Below, one piece after another: positions 34,190 to 45,404 of a stretch of 64,000 nucleotides of DNA. The stretch spans positions 263,881,298-263,945,297 of the forward strand of contig JBOZIK010000001.1 of assembly GCA_051453625.1 (NCBI GenBank), in the 5' to 3' direction. Source of the stretch: Welwitschia mirabilis. Lineage: Eukaryota; Gnetophyta; Gnetopsida; Welwitschiales. How positions within the stretch are numbered: the stretch's first letter is position 1; each line of letters starts with the position of its first letter. A program made the translations under genes and the position numbers. The notes under the pieces are model-generated. The model was not told the DNA's origin, searched no databases, and saw only the letters and a program-made list of their open reading frames with translations.

Positions 34190-36625
34190 TATTAGATTAT
34201 ATTTGCCAATTGATGTCAAACTAATTCCTTTGGTTTAATGCAAATTTATTAGATATTATGTGCAGATGAGTTTAAGTTATGTAAGTGAAAGATATGGACT
34301 AAAATACATTAAAAAAACTGCTTAGTTATGTTTACCTCTAGTGGGGATCAACTAAATCCTAGAGGGATTGACCGCACCTGAATCAAATAACAAAAGTGAA
34401 CTAAACCCAGAGGGGTTGACTAGATTATAAAGGATTTGATCAGACCTAGAATCTTAAGAACTAATAATCCTAGACCTAGAGGAATGGAGTCGACCAGATA
34501 TTCATGGGGTTAACCGAATTTGAGGAGCTGATAGTCAAGTCCTAGACCAAAAAGAAAGGGATCAAATAGACCAAGNNNNNNNNNNNNNNNNNNNNNNNNN
34601 NNNNNNNNNNNNNNNNNNNNNNNNNNNNNNNNNNNNNNNNNNNNNNNNNNNNNNNNNNNNNNNNNNNNNNNNNNNNNNNNNNNNNNNNNNNNNNNNNNNN
34701 NNNNNNNNNNNNNNNNNNNNNNNNNNNNNNNNNNNNNNNNNNNNNNNNNNNNNNNNNNNNNNNNNNNNNNNNNNNNNNNNNNNNNNNNNNNNNNNNNNNN
34801 NNNNNNNNNNNNNNNNNNNNNNNNNNNNNNNNNNNNNNNNNNNNNNNNNNNNNNNNNNNNNNNNNNNNNNNNNNNNNNNNNNNNNNNNNNNNNNNNNNNN
34901 NNNNNNNNNNNNNNNNNNNNNNNNNNNNNNNNNNNNNNNNNNNNNNNNNNNNNNNNNNNNNNNNNNNNNNNNNNNNNNNNNNNNNNNNNNNNNNNNNNNN
35001 NNNNNNNNNNNNNNNNNNNNNNNNNNNNNNNNNNNNNNNNNNNNNNNNNNNNNNNNNNNNNNNNNNNNNNNNNNNNNNNNNNNNNNNNNNNNNNNNNNNN
35101 NNNNNNNNNNNNNNNNNNNNNNNNNNNNNNNNNNNNNNNNNNNNNNNNNNNNNNNNNNNNNNNNNNNNNNNNNNNNNNNNNNNNNNNNNNNNNNNNNNNN
35201 NNNNNNNNNNNNNNNGGGGTCAATAAGATCAAGGATGGGATCGACCGAGTTTCTATGGGGTTGTCCAGATACTTGTGGAGTTGACTGAATAGTATGAAAA
35301 AGTAAAACTTATAGACATTATGTATCTATTACTTAACCATTACCTAGTTGTTTTCTAGCCATTTATAGTCATTAAAGGTATAATTCAATTATATCAAATC
35401 CTAGTAACCCTCCATTATAAATACCTAGGCAAGAGATGACCTAGAGATTTTTAGGTACATTTTCAAATTAGTATACTCATTATGGATTTAAAAGATCTAG
35501 TAGCATATNNNNNNNNNNNNNNNNNNNNNNNNNNNNNNNNNNNNNNNNNNNNNNNNNNNNNNNNNNNNNNNNNNNNNNNNNNNNNNNNNNNNNNNNNNNN
35601 NNNNNNNNNNNNNNNNNNNNNNNNNNNNNNNNNNNNNNNNNNNNNNNNNNNNNNNNNNNNNNNNNNNNNNNNNNNNNNNNNNNNNNNNNNNNNNNNNNNN
35701 NNNNNNNNNNNNNNNNNNNNNNNNNNNNNNNNNNNNNNNNNNNNNNNNNNNNNNNNNNNNNNNNNNNNNNNNNNNNNNNNNNNNNNNNNNNNNNNNNNNN
35801 NNNNNNNNNNNNNNNNNNNNNNNNNNNNNNNNNNNNNNNNNNNNNNNNNNNNNNNNNNNNNNNNNNNNNNNNNNNNNNNNNNNNNNNNNNNNNNNNNNNN
35901 NNNNNNNNNNNNNNNNNNNNNNNNNNNNNNNNNNNNNNNNNNNNNNNNNNNNNNNNNNNNNNNNNNNNNNNNNNNNNNNNNNNNNNNNNNNNNNNNNNNN
36001 NNNNNNNNNNNNNNNNNNNNNNNNNNNNNNNNNNNNNNNNNNNNNNNNNNNNNNNNNNNNNNNNNNNNNNNNNNNNNNNNNNNNNNNNNNNNNNNNNNNN
36101 NNNNNNNNNNNNNNNNNNNNNNNNNNNNNNNNNNNNNNNNNNNNNNNNNNNNNNNNNNNNNNNNNNNNNNNNNNNNNNNNNNNNNNNNNNNNNNNNNNNN
36201 NNNNNNNNNNNNNNNNNNNNNNNNNNNNNNNNNNNNNNNNNNNNNNNNNNNNNNNNNNNNNNNNNNNNNNNNNNNNNNNNNNNNNNNNNNNNNNNNNNNN
36301 NNNNNNNNNNNNNNNNNNNNNNNNNNNNNNNNNNNNNNNNNNNNNNNNNNNNNNNNNNNNNNNNNNNNNNNNNNNNNNNNNNNNNNNNNNNNNNNNNNNN
36401 NNNNNNNNNNNNNNNNNNNNNNNNNNNNNNNNNNNNNNNNNNNNNNNNAAACTGGTAGTTTCTGTTTTATGGTTTACATTCTATTTTTATTTATTCTTTG
36501 TATGCATGATCTTGATTTCATTATTTGTTTATATGCAATCTATGATTAGATTTTGTTAAGTTGTTTTATACTTAAAGTTTTTGTAAAGAAACTATTCACC
36601 CTTTTAAGGATTCTCGATCCTATCA
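34190..36625 (+). repeat. Copia LTR C, with two large N-gaps
   Basis: It begins TATTAGATTATATTTGCCAA and ends CGATCCTATCA. Gaps at 34576-35215 (640 N) and 35509-36448 (940 N) are much longer than the ~60 and ~430 bp expected from LTR A, so either gap sizes are wrong or something else is inserted. The sequence right of 36625 is gypsy gag, not a primer-binding site, so this is a true 3' end. Confidence 0.75.
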
Positions 36626-36627
36626 CT

Positions 36628-37903
36628 TCTTTTTTGAATTCAAACACTACTCTTAGAGATTTAATTGCAAATAGAAAACATAAAGTTCAAAATTCCTTTG
36701 ATTTTCCTTTGAGAGATGATGTAGAATTAAGGAATTTAAGTGCATATACAACTTTTTTAGGAGAACCTAAATAAGATCCTTTCCAACATTTAGCTGATAT
36801 TAAACAACTTATAATTACCTCAGAAATAAAAAGAAATGTATTAGTAACTATACCTATATGATAATTTTTCTAGTCACACTTAGAGGAAGAGCATAAATTT
36901 AGCTTAAAGCTATTTTGCATAAAAGTCTTAAATCTTGGAGTCAAGTAAAAGAAGTATTATTAAACAATTTTTGAGTGAAAGTTCTATAAGAAAAAGAAGA
37001 AAAAAAGTAACTAACTTTTAAAAACAATCTCTTGAGGATTATTCAATAGCCTATGAATGTTTTATAATAGCTAGTCATTCTAACATTATTGATGAATTTT
37101 GTAAAAAAAAAAAGCTAGTAAATTATTTTTATAGTGAATTGAATGATCCAACTAAGTAACTTATAGATTTTTCTTGTAGAGGCAACTTGTTAAACTTAGT
37201 CTTAAAAGAAGCATGGAATGTGTTGGAAAATCTTATAGAAATAAGCCAAACTTGGCCTAAACCCACTAAAGAAAATCAAACTATAAGCCAAATATTAAAA
37301 GATGTAAAATAAGTTAAACATGACAAGGATGAAGAAAGAGAAGACTCAACCAACTTGATGAAAGATTTTACTACCACTTTAGAGAAGTATACATAGATGA
37401 TAATTGATGCAAAAGTAGTAAAGAATGAAAACTCAACTTCAAATTGTGAAATTTGTGAAACTAACTCTCATCCAACTAAAGAGTATCCTTTATTACCAAC
37501 TTATAAGAAGAGTATGTTTGAGGAATTTTTTGCTTTCAACCAAAGAACATCTAATTTTAAAATTCAATCACAATTTCAACAAAGATGTGGTGGGAAATAT
37601 CAATAGAAACCGTTTGAATGTAGATTTAGAAATTTCAACTTTCAACCTAATTTTCAACAAAATTAGGATGGTTCACTTAGAGAATCCATAGAAGATATGA
37701 GAAAAGTGCAAGAAAAAACTAATAGAAACATTGAAAACTTAGTAGATGTACTTCAACAAACAATGTTTTCTAACCAAAGTCCACAAGGGTCTCTTGCATC
37801 TCAAGCTTTATCCAACCCAAATGAAGTTAAGAAAGATTTTAAGGTAGTAACACTAAGTAGAAATGACACAAAACCTTCTATCCATGAGGATTCAACTTCT
37901 TAA
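36628..37903 (+). pseudogene. Athila/Tat-type Gag remnant
   Basis: LSAYTTFLGEPK is followed, after one stop, by DPFQHLADIKQLI (about 36776), then a VTLRGRA segment (about 36878) and a LKSWSQVKEVLLNNF segment. Further on are YSELNDPTK, NLVLKEAWNVLENL and a knuckle-like CEICETNSHPTKEYP (from 37446), whose last cysteine position is tyrosine. The C-terminal part (37697-37903) has QSPQGSLASQALSNP. Three frames carry the pieces and there are more than ten stops. This is the capsid protein of the element, not functional. Confidence 0.8.
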
Positions 37904-38289
37904 AATAATGATATAAATGAAGAGGATGATGTAGAGATTTTGGATTCATATAACGTTATATTAACATTAACCATTAAAGCCTCCACTAAAAATTCCTTAC
38001 AAGAAAACAAAGAAAAGAAACCATCCACTCCTTAGCTTAATTGATTGAATACAAATCCCTTTGATAAACACTTGAAGACTTTGTTGCAAAAGGTAAACAT
38101 CAACTTGTCTTTTTGAAAACTCTTGTAATAAAATCCTAAATATTCTAAGTTATAAAAGTAATTAGTTAAAAAAAGCAAAAACATATCATTCTTAGTAATG
38201 TTTTTATTTCTCAATCTCTTTCTAACTTATTCATAAAAGAGTGTCCTAAATTTAAAGACCCTAGAGCTACAACGATGAGTATTACATTA

Positions 38290-38600
38290 GAAGAAAATGA
38301 AAGAATTAAAAAATCCCTAATGGCATAGGAGCAAGTGTAAACATCATGCCTCTCCACATATGTAAGAAACTTGGGTTGAAAAACAAAATAGAACCCACAT
38401 GAATTATCTTGGAATTAGTTGATAACTTAATTAAGAAACGATTAGGAATTATCAAGGACTTAGTTATCTAAATTGAGAAATCTTGTTACCCCATAGATGT
38501 TATCATCATTAAAATAGGACATGATAGATAATATCCACTTCTTTTGGGAAGAGCCTTTTATGCAACTATTCATTATATTATTGACACATGATCTAAGATG
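38290..38600 (+). pseudogene. Athila/Tat-type retroviral-like protease remnant
   Basis: GASVNIMPLHICKKLGL (from about 38328) is the active-site region of Athila/Tat proteases; the catalytic aspartate two residues before GAS is glycine here. A PIDVIIIKIGHDR segment and LLLGRAFYATIHYIIDT (about 38540-38590) follow, the second conserved block with its GR-F-AT motif. Stops interrupt the frame. Confidence 0.85.
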
Positions 38601-38814
38601 ATGAGATGTTATTTTGATAATAAACAATTTACCATTAAAGTTTTTGATGTTATTGAAAAAAGCACAAGAACTAAGTTTAACTTTGAAGATGAACTAACAC
38701 CAACCTTGTTTTTACAACATCGACTTATTGAAAAGAGAATAATCATGCTACATAAACCAACTTTATATGACAACCCCACTAACGTTTTTACTTAGTAGGA
38801 AAACATTTTGCAGA

Positions 38815-38858
38815 GTGTCATCCCATATCTATTGTCCCCACAATAGATGGGATGACAC
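38815..38858. other. Strong hairpin between protease and RT
   Basis: The left arm GTGTCATCCCAT plus CTATTGT pairs with the right arm ACAATAG plus ATGGGATGACAC around a CCCC loop. The stem is 19 bp with one 2-base bulge (AT) on the left arm. It is the best-preserved member of the hairpin family found in this element's LTRs and 3' region. Confidence 0.85.
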
Positions 38859-39102
38859 CTCAGAATATCATCCTTGAACTTAAGAAATTACCCCTAAGGT
38901 TTTAAATATATTTTTCTAGTTAAAAATCAAACAAAACCCTTGATAATTTATGATCTTCTCACTCCTTAATAAGAATCAAACTTGATCACACTCTTAACTT
39001 TGAATAAAAAAATGTTTTTACTTGGACACATAAAGATTTAGCATCCATTTTTATTTTCATAATCTAATATAAGATTTACTTTTAAGATAANNNNNNNNNN
39101 TA

Positions 39103-40400
39103 ATGCTAAACCTGTTAGGCAGCCCCAAAGAAGACTGAACCTAGTCCTTAAACAAATCATTAGAAATGAAATCATTAAACTTATAAATGCAAAAATCATA
39201 TATGCCATATCCAATAGTGAGTGGACTATTCCTTTAATAGTAGTCCCCAAGAAGGGGGCAAATGAAAAATTTGCATTAATTTTAAAAAAGTTAATGAGGT
39301 CACTAAAAAGGATCATTACCATTTATCCTTTCTTGATCAAGTACTGGATAGAATCTAAGGTCATTCCTACTACTATTTTCTTGATGAGTATAGTGCCTAT
39401 AATCAAATTTTTATAGCAATTGAAGACCAATTTAAGACCACTTTTACCTTACCCTTTGGAACCTTTGCTTTTATACAAATGCTCTTTGGACTTTTCAACA
39501 TCTTTGAACCCTTTTAATAAGATAGGATGGGCATTTTTTCTAACATGATGGAAGATTCTATTGAAATATTTATGAATGACTTCTCAATCTTTGGTGATAC
39601 TTTTTAATAAACCATAGCAAGATTATATAAAGTCCTAGATCAATGTATTAAGAGTGGCTTACACTTGAGTTGAAAAAAGAGTTTTTTCCTTGTTAATAAT
39701 GGAATTGTCTTAAGACATCACATTTTAAAAGAATGAATTAGAATGAACCCCACATAAGTTGATATCATTAAAAACCTTAGCCCTCCAACTAATTTCAAAC
39801 AAGTTATATCTTTTCTTGGTTATGATGATTTTTATTAACGTTTTATTCATGATTATGTCAGAATTATCCACTCCTTACTTGAAAAAGATGTTAAATTTGT
39901 TAAGAACTATTCATGCCAATTTGCTTTTAAAACTATTAAAGAAAACATTTCTTCTAAACCTATTGTCATGGATCCCAATTGGAGTAAAGATTTTAAACTA
40001 ATGTTTGATGCAAGTAACATTATTATAGGGGGTTTTGTATCAAAATTATGAAAATGGTTTGAAAGTCATATCTTATCTTAATAATACCTTGTCCCAAGCC
40101 CAATCCAACAACACTACTACCAAGGGAGAAATGATTATCATTATCTTTTGCTTAAATCATCTTTGACATTATCTTCTTTGCTTTCATATAAATGTTTACA
40201 TAAATCATGTAGCTATTCACTATCTTATGACTAAAAAAGACTCTAATATTAGGTTTATTAGGTGAATCCTTCTCATGTAAGAATTTAATTTTATCATCAT
40301 TGATAGGACTAGAAAACATAACAGTGTTGCTAATCACCTATCTCTATTTTCTCACTCTCACGATGAAGTTTCCATTAATAAATCTTTTCTCGATGGGTAA
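39103..40400 (+). pseudogene. Gypsy reverse transcriptase and RNase H remnant
   Basis: KPVRQPQRRLN (39107-39139) opens the RT as in Athila/Tat elements; a 10-N gap (39091-39100) lies just before. A VVPKKGANEKF segment, DHYHLSFLDQVLDRI and FLDEYSAYNQI (about 39377, first catalytic aspartate kept) follow. A TFTLPFGTFAF block comes next, then FMNDFSIFGD (39569-39598), where the first aspartate of the catalytic pair is asparagine. FLGYDDFY and RFIHDYVRI (about 39800-39865) mark the thumb and connection. DPNWSKDFKLMFDASN (about 39971-40018) is the start of RNase H with its aspartate. About ten stops or shifts are present. Confidence 0.9.
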
Positions 40401-40699
40401 CTCTTTGCAATTAAACAACTTTATGCTATCTCATCTTCTCATCCTATTCCTTGATATGTTAATATTGTGAATTATCTTGTGACTATGAAAAATCCATAGC
40501 ATTAGAATCATAATCAATATAGAAGTTTTTTTCATAGGATCGGTGATTAGCAGTGGAATGAACCCCATCTTTATTGATGTTTCAAAGATTAAATCATGCA
40601 TAAGTATGTACGTAATTGCAAAAGCTTAAAAATCCTAAAACTTTACTAGGGTGAAATATGTTGAGGACACTTTAGTGGCTAAAAAACCATCACAAAAAT

Positions 40700-41775
40700 T
40701 CTTCACTCTAGTTTTTATTGATCTACTCTTTTTAAGGATTCATATGACTTTGCTAGAAAGTGTGATGCATGTCAACGTTATGGTAGCCTAACTTGGCCTC
40801 ATGATATTTTCTTTAAACCTATACTTAAATGTAAACCTTTTGATTATTAGGAAATTAAATTTGTAGGCCCTATTACACCACCTTCTCATGACCAAAATTA
40901 TATCCTTGTAATTGTTGATTATGTTACTAAGTAGGTGGAAGTTGTTCCTATTACCAAAAATAATGCCCAAACCATTTGCAATTTTGTTTAAAGCCATATA
41001 TTTCAAAGTTTTGATTTTCCATGATTCATCATTAGTAATCAATGAACTTATTTTATTAACCACATTTTTGTAAAACTTCTTTTATCCATTGGTATTAAAC
41101 ATAGAATTATGTGTGCTTATCATCCTCAAAATAATGGCCAAGCCAAAACTACAAATAGAGAAATTAAAAAGATTCTCTAAAATTAGTCTCTATTAATAGG
41201 AAAATATGGTTCCCTAAACTTAATGATGTTCTTTAGGCTTACCTACTACTTGGCATAACTCTCTAGGTTTCTCACGTTATGAACTTGTGTATGAAAAAGT
41301 TTGAGTTCTACCCATTGATGTTTGATATAACTCTTATTAATTCATCCATCGGCTTAAACTTATAGACTTAGATGAAAATCTTAGAATTCAATTAATTCAA
41401 CTTGATCATTTAGATGAAAAACATACTCATGATTTACATCGTCAACTCATTCATAAATCTCAAGTAAAGTTTAAACATGATAACAAGATTATTCATAAGC
41501 AATTTAAACTTGATAAACTTGTCATTTTTTGTAGCATTCAAGTACATTTTTTATACAATAAGGTAAATTATAAATGGCTAAGTCCTTATCTTATAAAAAG
41601 TACATTCAAATGGGTTACTTGAAATCTCTAATCTAAACACTAGAGAAATTCAAAAAGTTAATAGACAAAGGTTAATAATTTATGAGTCATCTTTTAACAA
41701 AACCTTAAACATGATAGAAGCACTTATTTTGGAGGCTTCTCTAAATGAGGAGGATCTTTCTCTTGGAATTGCCTA
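40700..41775 (+). pseudogene. Gypsy integrase remnant
   Basis: CDACQRYG (from 40761) is the end of the zinc-binding domain. The catalytic core has KFVGPITPPSHDQNYILVIV and then DY (first aspartate, about 40916), a VEVVPITKNNAQTICNFV segment, and FIISNQ (about 41025), where the second aspartate is asparagine. AYHPQNNGQA (41117-41146) and NREIKKIL (from 41155, glutamate kept) close the core. A C-terminal domain follows with LDEKHTHDLHRQLIHK, KWLSPYLIK and VNRQRLIIYES near 41690; pol ends about 41775. Integrase would join element DNA to the chromosome. Stops are frequent, the core residue change is inactivating. Confidence 0.9.
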
Positions 41776-43792
41776 AATTCCTTCTTAACTAATTCCTTAA
41801 GTAAACATCATGTTATTAATTGAATATCTTTAATTTGATATATGTATTTACTTATGAAGTTTTCATGATTAATAATAATTTACTTGGGTATTTTAAAAGA
41901 TAAAATTGGTTTCATCCAATATTCATACATTCGTATATCTATGAACTTCATTTTGAAGGAAGATGTCTTGGTTCTTTTATTCTCTTTCAATGGTATGAGT
42001 AATTAGTTATTTTTGCATGTTCTTACTTTGTTACTTATCTCATTACTTCACTTTTATCTTTACAAGTACTTGATCATGTGGAATGGAAAAAAAGAAGAGA
42101 GAGAAATAAGAAGCAAAAAATAACAGAAATAAAAGCCATATCCTTTCATGTTATATCTCAAAACATGGTCATCATGATGTCCTATCACAAGAGCAGTGGG
42201 GTAAATTTTCCTAAGAGGAACCTTTGGTAGTGTGATATGATAGTTATGGAAACTCCACTAGGGGGTCAGTTGGCCATGTTGTATGAGTTCTTACTCCTCT
42301 AACAGTTGTTGTACTCCCCTCATCATGGTCAAATAAATTATACTTTAAGGCTACAAGATCAGTGATGTCTCTGATATCATCAAAGGCATTGCTTGTTTTC
42401 TAGACTTATTTTATTTATTTATTTATAGTACTTTCCCATGATCACTCTAATTTGTTGGATTCTAGGGTTGTTTTGATATGGTAGCTCGTAAGTTCCTATT
42501 TTAATAGCCTTTTATCTTATCATTCATTATTTGATAACATTAGACATACTTGATATCATCATAATCATTGCCTATTTAAGTGGTAATTTATGAGTTTTTA
42601 CATACTTTCATAAATCTTTCATCAAGTGATTTTATGATCAATGGAATTTGTTAGGTTAAAATTTAGCATAAGCAAGTAATTTTTTTTATCTTTCTAGTTG
42701 TCCATTTTAATTTTGTTTTTCTTTAGCAGTTTTTTTGGATTTTTCAAAGTCATTTACCATATTCTTTTAGCATAATATTATGGATCTAATAATTTCATAG
42801 TTTTTTATTAATGGATTTTCATAGTTTCTACAGAGGATTGTTATTCTTGTTTTGATAGGTTCCCATGATTTAATGATTTCTATTCCTTTTTTTTTCCATG
42901 AGTTCAGGCACATTTGTGGAGTCTTTGAGCATTGCTTCTTTCTACTTGGTGCATTTTCTTCTATTTTCACACTTTCCTTCATGAATCCCTCTCCATCATG
43001 GACATGTTTTTTAGGCTATTTCAGCATTTTTCTATTTTTTCCTTTCTTTTCAAATAGCTTACTTGATCATTGTCATCCCATGTTTGTCATCCCTATGACA
43101 ACTAAAATTAATTCATCCTTTAACTTTGGTGCAATTCAAGACGTCTTGATTCACCTATTGGGGATGGAGAAGTTGGGGGAGCAAGATACCATTTTGGCTT
43201 TCTTCTATGATTTTGAGCACAATTTATTTTGAAATTAAAAGAATCAGATTTTAAGCTTTCACATTACATATCTATGATGAGTTATTTAGATTAGATTTCA
43301 TGTTAATTGAATAAATTCATGGACTTTATCTTGTAAGAGTACATTAGCACACTCATATAGTTTTCTTGTAGCAATGTTTCAGATCATCTAAAGGAACAAG
43401 AATGTTGTATATACTCTTGTTTTTTATCCTTATGGATTACACTAATAAACCTATATACATTACTCTTTTGGGATTAGCATTACTTAAGATTTTCACATTT
43501 GTCCAATATCACTGTTTTGTACATATTATCATTTTTTAAGCTACCAGTGTTACATTTGATGATTGTTGTATGTGTATGACATTTATTTATTCTATGGTGA
43601 CATGATTAAGTAGGGGGCTAATGGCTATTTTTAGTATTTGTATCAATTAATTTATTTCTTAATATCTAATCCTACATGATTAAATTAAACTCAAGTTACA
43701 TCTTTATAGTGCTATTTTATCTTAGTCAAATTAGGTTATAATATAGTTGATCACTTATTTTATCAAGGACTAACAAGCTAATTAGGGGACTA
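41776..43792 (+). other. 3' region of the Athila/Tat-like element
   Basis: Two kb lie between pol and the 3' LTR. The segment from ~42050 is repeated at 45405-47206. It contains one open hydrophobic frame (42852-43232, listed separately), a hairpin at ~43068-43090, a purine run TAAGTAGGGGGC (43608-43619), and the purine tract ATTAGGGGA (43781-43789) just before the LTR. Athila elements can carry an env-like gene here; apart from the hydrophobic frame I see none. Confidence 0.6.
42852..43232 (+). CDS. Hydrophobic 126-codon ORF in gypsy 3' region, unknown
   Basis: The frame is open for 126 codons and very rich in phenylalanine, with two strongly hydrophobic stretches near residues 8-45 and 50-70 (SWTCFLGYFSIFLFFPFF). 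In the second copy (46200-46620) the first ~60 residues are recognisable (ICVVCEHRFILL, WACFLGYFFTF), but stops and a length difference follow, so the frame is not preserved as a whole. I do not recognise the protein. It could be the remnant of a membrane-type ORF such as the env-like gene of Athila elements, or a chance frame in pyrimidine-rich DNA. A start at 42852 is only the first ATG. I doubt that it is expressed. Confidence 0.25.
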   Translation: MIGSHDLMISIPFFFHEFRHICGVFEHCFFLLGAFSSIFTLSFMNPSPSWTCFLGYFSIFLFFPFFSNSLLDHCHPMFVIPMTTKINSSFNFGAIQDVLIHLLGMEKLGEQDTILAFFYDFEHNLF

Positions 43793-45044
43793 TGTTGCGA
43801 TGCCAATTTGTAGGAACTTTATGGTGTATTTTAAGTACTTTCATAGGACATTTATATAGGTTTCGATATAATACTAATGATTATGAAGACATGATAAGAT
43901 AATCATTTAAAGATGCAATTCTTAGCATATTTTGATGCATCTCAAGCCTATTCTGATGCTTCACACTTTAGAGGAAGGATTCACTAAGCAGAAGATTGAT
44001 TTCTTATTGAGATTGAAGATGAAGAAGCTTGTCATGCCCTCTGTCATTCCACAATAGATAGAACAACAACATTGCTAATGTGGATAGAAGCTGTGAGGTT
44101 GACAGTGTGGCTTGAAGCTAATGGAGCACATTTTAATGTAGAGTGGCATCCCCTCTATCATTCCTATGATAGTCAAGATGACAACTATTTTTCCATGGTC
44201 AAAAAGAATTGTCTTTGTAATGGGTTATGTGACCCATTGAGGCTGTTAGGATTTCTTTTCTAACTTTTAGGTTGAGCTTCTATAACTTTAATGTAAAACT
44301 ATAAATACCCTTTTCCTTCTTCACTTATGTTTCCATCTTTTATAGCCAATATGCTTGTAACAAAAGATTAAAGGATAAGAAATCCATCTAGTAGCTACAG
44401 AGAGAAGTTCCCTTAGTGTTAGACTAAGTCTCTTTCATTGATGTGCTACTACTTTATTATAAGTAGATGTAAAGTTCTATGATTAATTCAAACTCTTTTT
44501 ACTTAAATTCTGTTTATGTCCCTTATGATTTAAGTTGTTTATAGTCTAGAACAATTCTATAATCTATTTATATTATAAGGGTAACTTTGTCAAGGTTAAT
44601 TCTATTAGTTTATATTTACATTATTATTTCATTTCCACTCCACATTGCATCCCATATTCTATTTAGTATATCTCACAGTTTACATTAATTAGGAACAAGT
44701 AAATACTCTTCTTAATTAACTTGAATTATAAAGAGCTAGTTCTTGTGATAGAAGAATTAGGATCCAATAGAATCTAATAGAATCCATTCCACTTCCACTT
44801 GCATTTTATCTCCATTTCCTTTGCATTACATTTTACTTTGTTATTTACTTTTAGTTATTAAAAGATAAAGCGATTAAAAATACCTTTGAAAATCAATTAT
44901 CTAACTCTAATCCTAGTGCCTTCATTGGGATTATAACATTCGAGTAAACACCTATTTATATTAGCATGTGTTTTTTTAATTTGCAAGTAATTTGATTTAT
45001 ATATTTACTTAAAGGACTTTAGGATTACATAAATTCACACTACA
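43793..45044 (+). repeat. Gypsy LTR, family L3 (copy 2, 3' LTR)
   Basis: It begins TGTTGCGATGCCAATTTG after the purine tract ATTAGGGGA and ends AAATTCACACTACA, giving TG...CA ends and 1252 bp. Two hairpin-family palindromes lie at about 44031-44066 and 44146-44182. The other L3 copies end at the same CACTAC, which sets the right border. The small frame at 44072-44263 is inside the LTR and is not a gene. Confidence 0.8.
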
Positions 45045-45404
45045 ACAAGAAGTAATCAATGCAGTAAGATTAATTATTTCTCTAGAAGGTTTGATTTTTC
45101 TTAGCATAAGACAAAATTTGGTTAATTACCTCAAGAATAACAAGATTAATATTAACATATATAAAAATTTTATGAATATAATCATAATTATTAGAACCTT
45201 TATTAGATTAAAGATTACTAGGAAAAGGATTAGAGTCTTCTAATTTTTTCTTTTAAAACTTTTTACCTAGATTAGATTTAAGATTTTTAATTAATTTATC
45301 TAAANNNNNNNNNNNNNNNNNNNNNNNNNNNNNNNNNNNNNNNNNNNNNNNNNNNNNNNNNNNNNNNNNNNNNNNNNNNNNNNNNNNNNNNNNNNNNNNN
45401 NNNN
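45045..45404. other. Short unassigned spacer and 100-N gap
   Basis: 45045-45304 is AT-rich with no recognised motif; 45305-45404 is N. The sequence right of the gap is a second copy of the gypsy 3' region. Confidence 0.5.

Larger units (their letters stand above)
27060..36625 (+). mobile_element. Composite copia (Sirevirus-type) array with three LTRs
   Basis: Order: 3' internal end (27060-27283), LTR A (27284-28609), gag A (28678-29277), gap, LTR B 3' part (29378-29783), gag B to protease (29850-31839), accessory ORF (32328-33366), 3' internal end with several purine tracts, LTR C (34190-36625). LTR A is preceded by the same 3' sequence as LTR C (27108-27283 against 34005-34189), so it also served as the 3' LTR of an upstream copy. 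Such LTR-sharing arrays arise by recombination between elements. Integrase, RT and RNase H are absent, so the array is non-autonomous. The Gag type, multiple purine tracts near the 3' LTR and an ORF in the env position match what is known of Sireviruses. Confidence 0.75.
36626..45044 (+). mobile_element. Athila/Tat-like Ty3/gypsy element, 5'-truncated
   Basis: Gag, protease, RT, RNase H, integrase, ~2 kb of 3' sequence and a 3' LTR (43793-45044) follow in standard gypsy order. The protease and RT sequences carry the wording of the Athila/Tat group of non-chromoviral gypsy elements. The 5' LTR, leader and start of Gag are missing; the element begins abruptly at the end of copia LTR C. Either the copia array inserted into it or a deletion joined the two. 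Confidence 0.85.

Noticed and set aside
38032-38214. Minus-strand frame between gag and protease of the gypsy element, and others such as 40152-40337 and 40788-41063
   Set aside because: They lie antisense to recognisable gypsy pol sequence and have no motif of their own.
44914-44930. TAGTGCCTTCATTGGG after CTAATCC, similar to the Asp-tRNA-type primer-binding site of Athila/Tat elements, also near 6989 and 48871
   Set aside because: All three L3 copies continue to align for ~110 bp beyond it and end together at CACTAC, so the sequence lies inside the LTR.
45038-45044. CACTACAACAAG as the end of a CACTA transposon
   Set aside because: The CACTACA is the common right end of the L3 LTR; no partner end was found.
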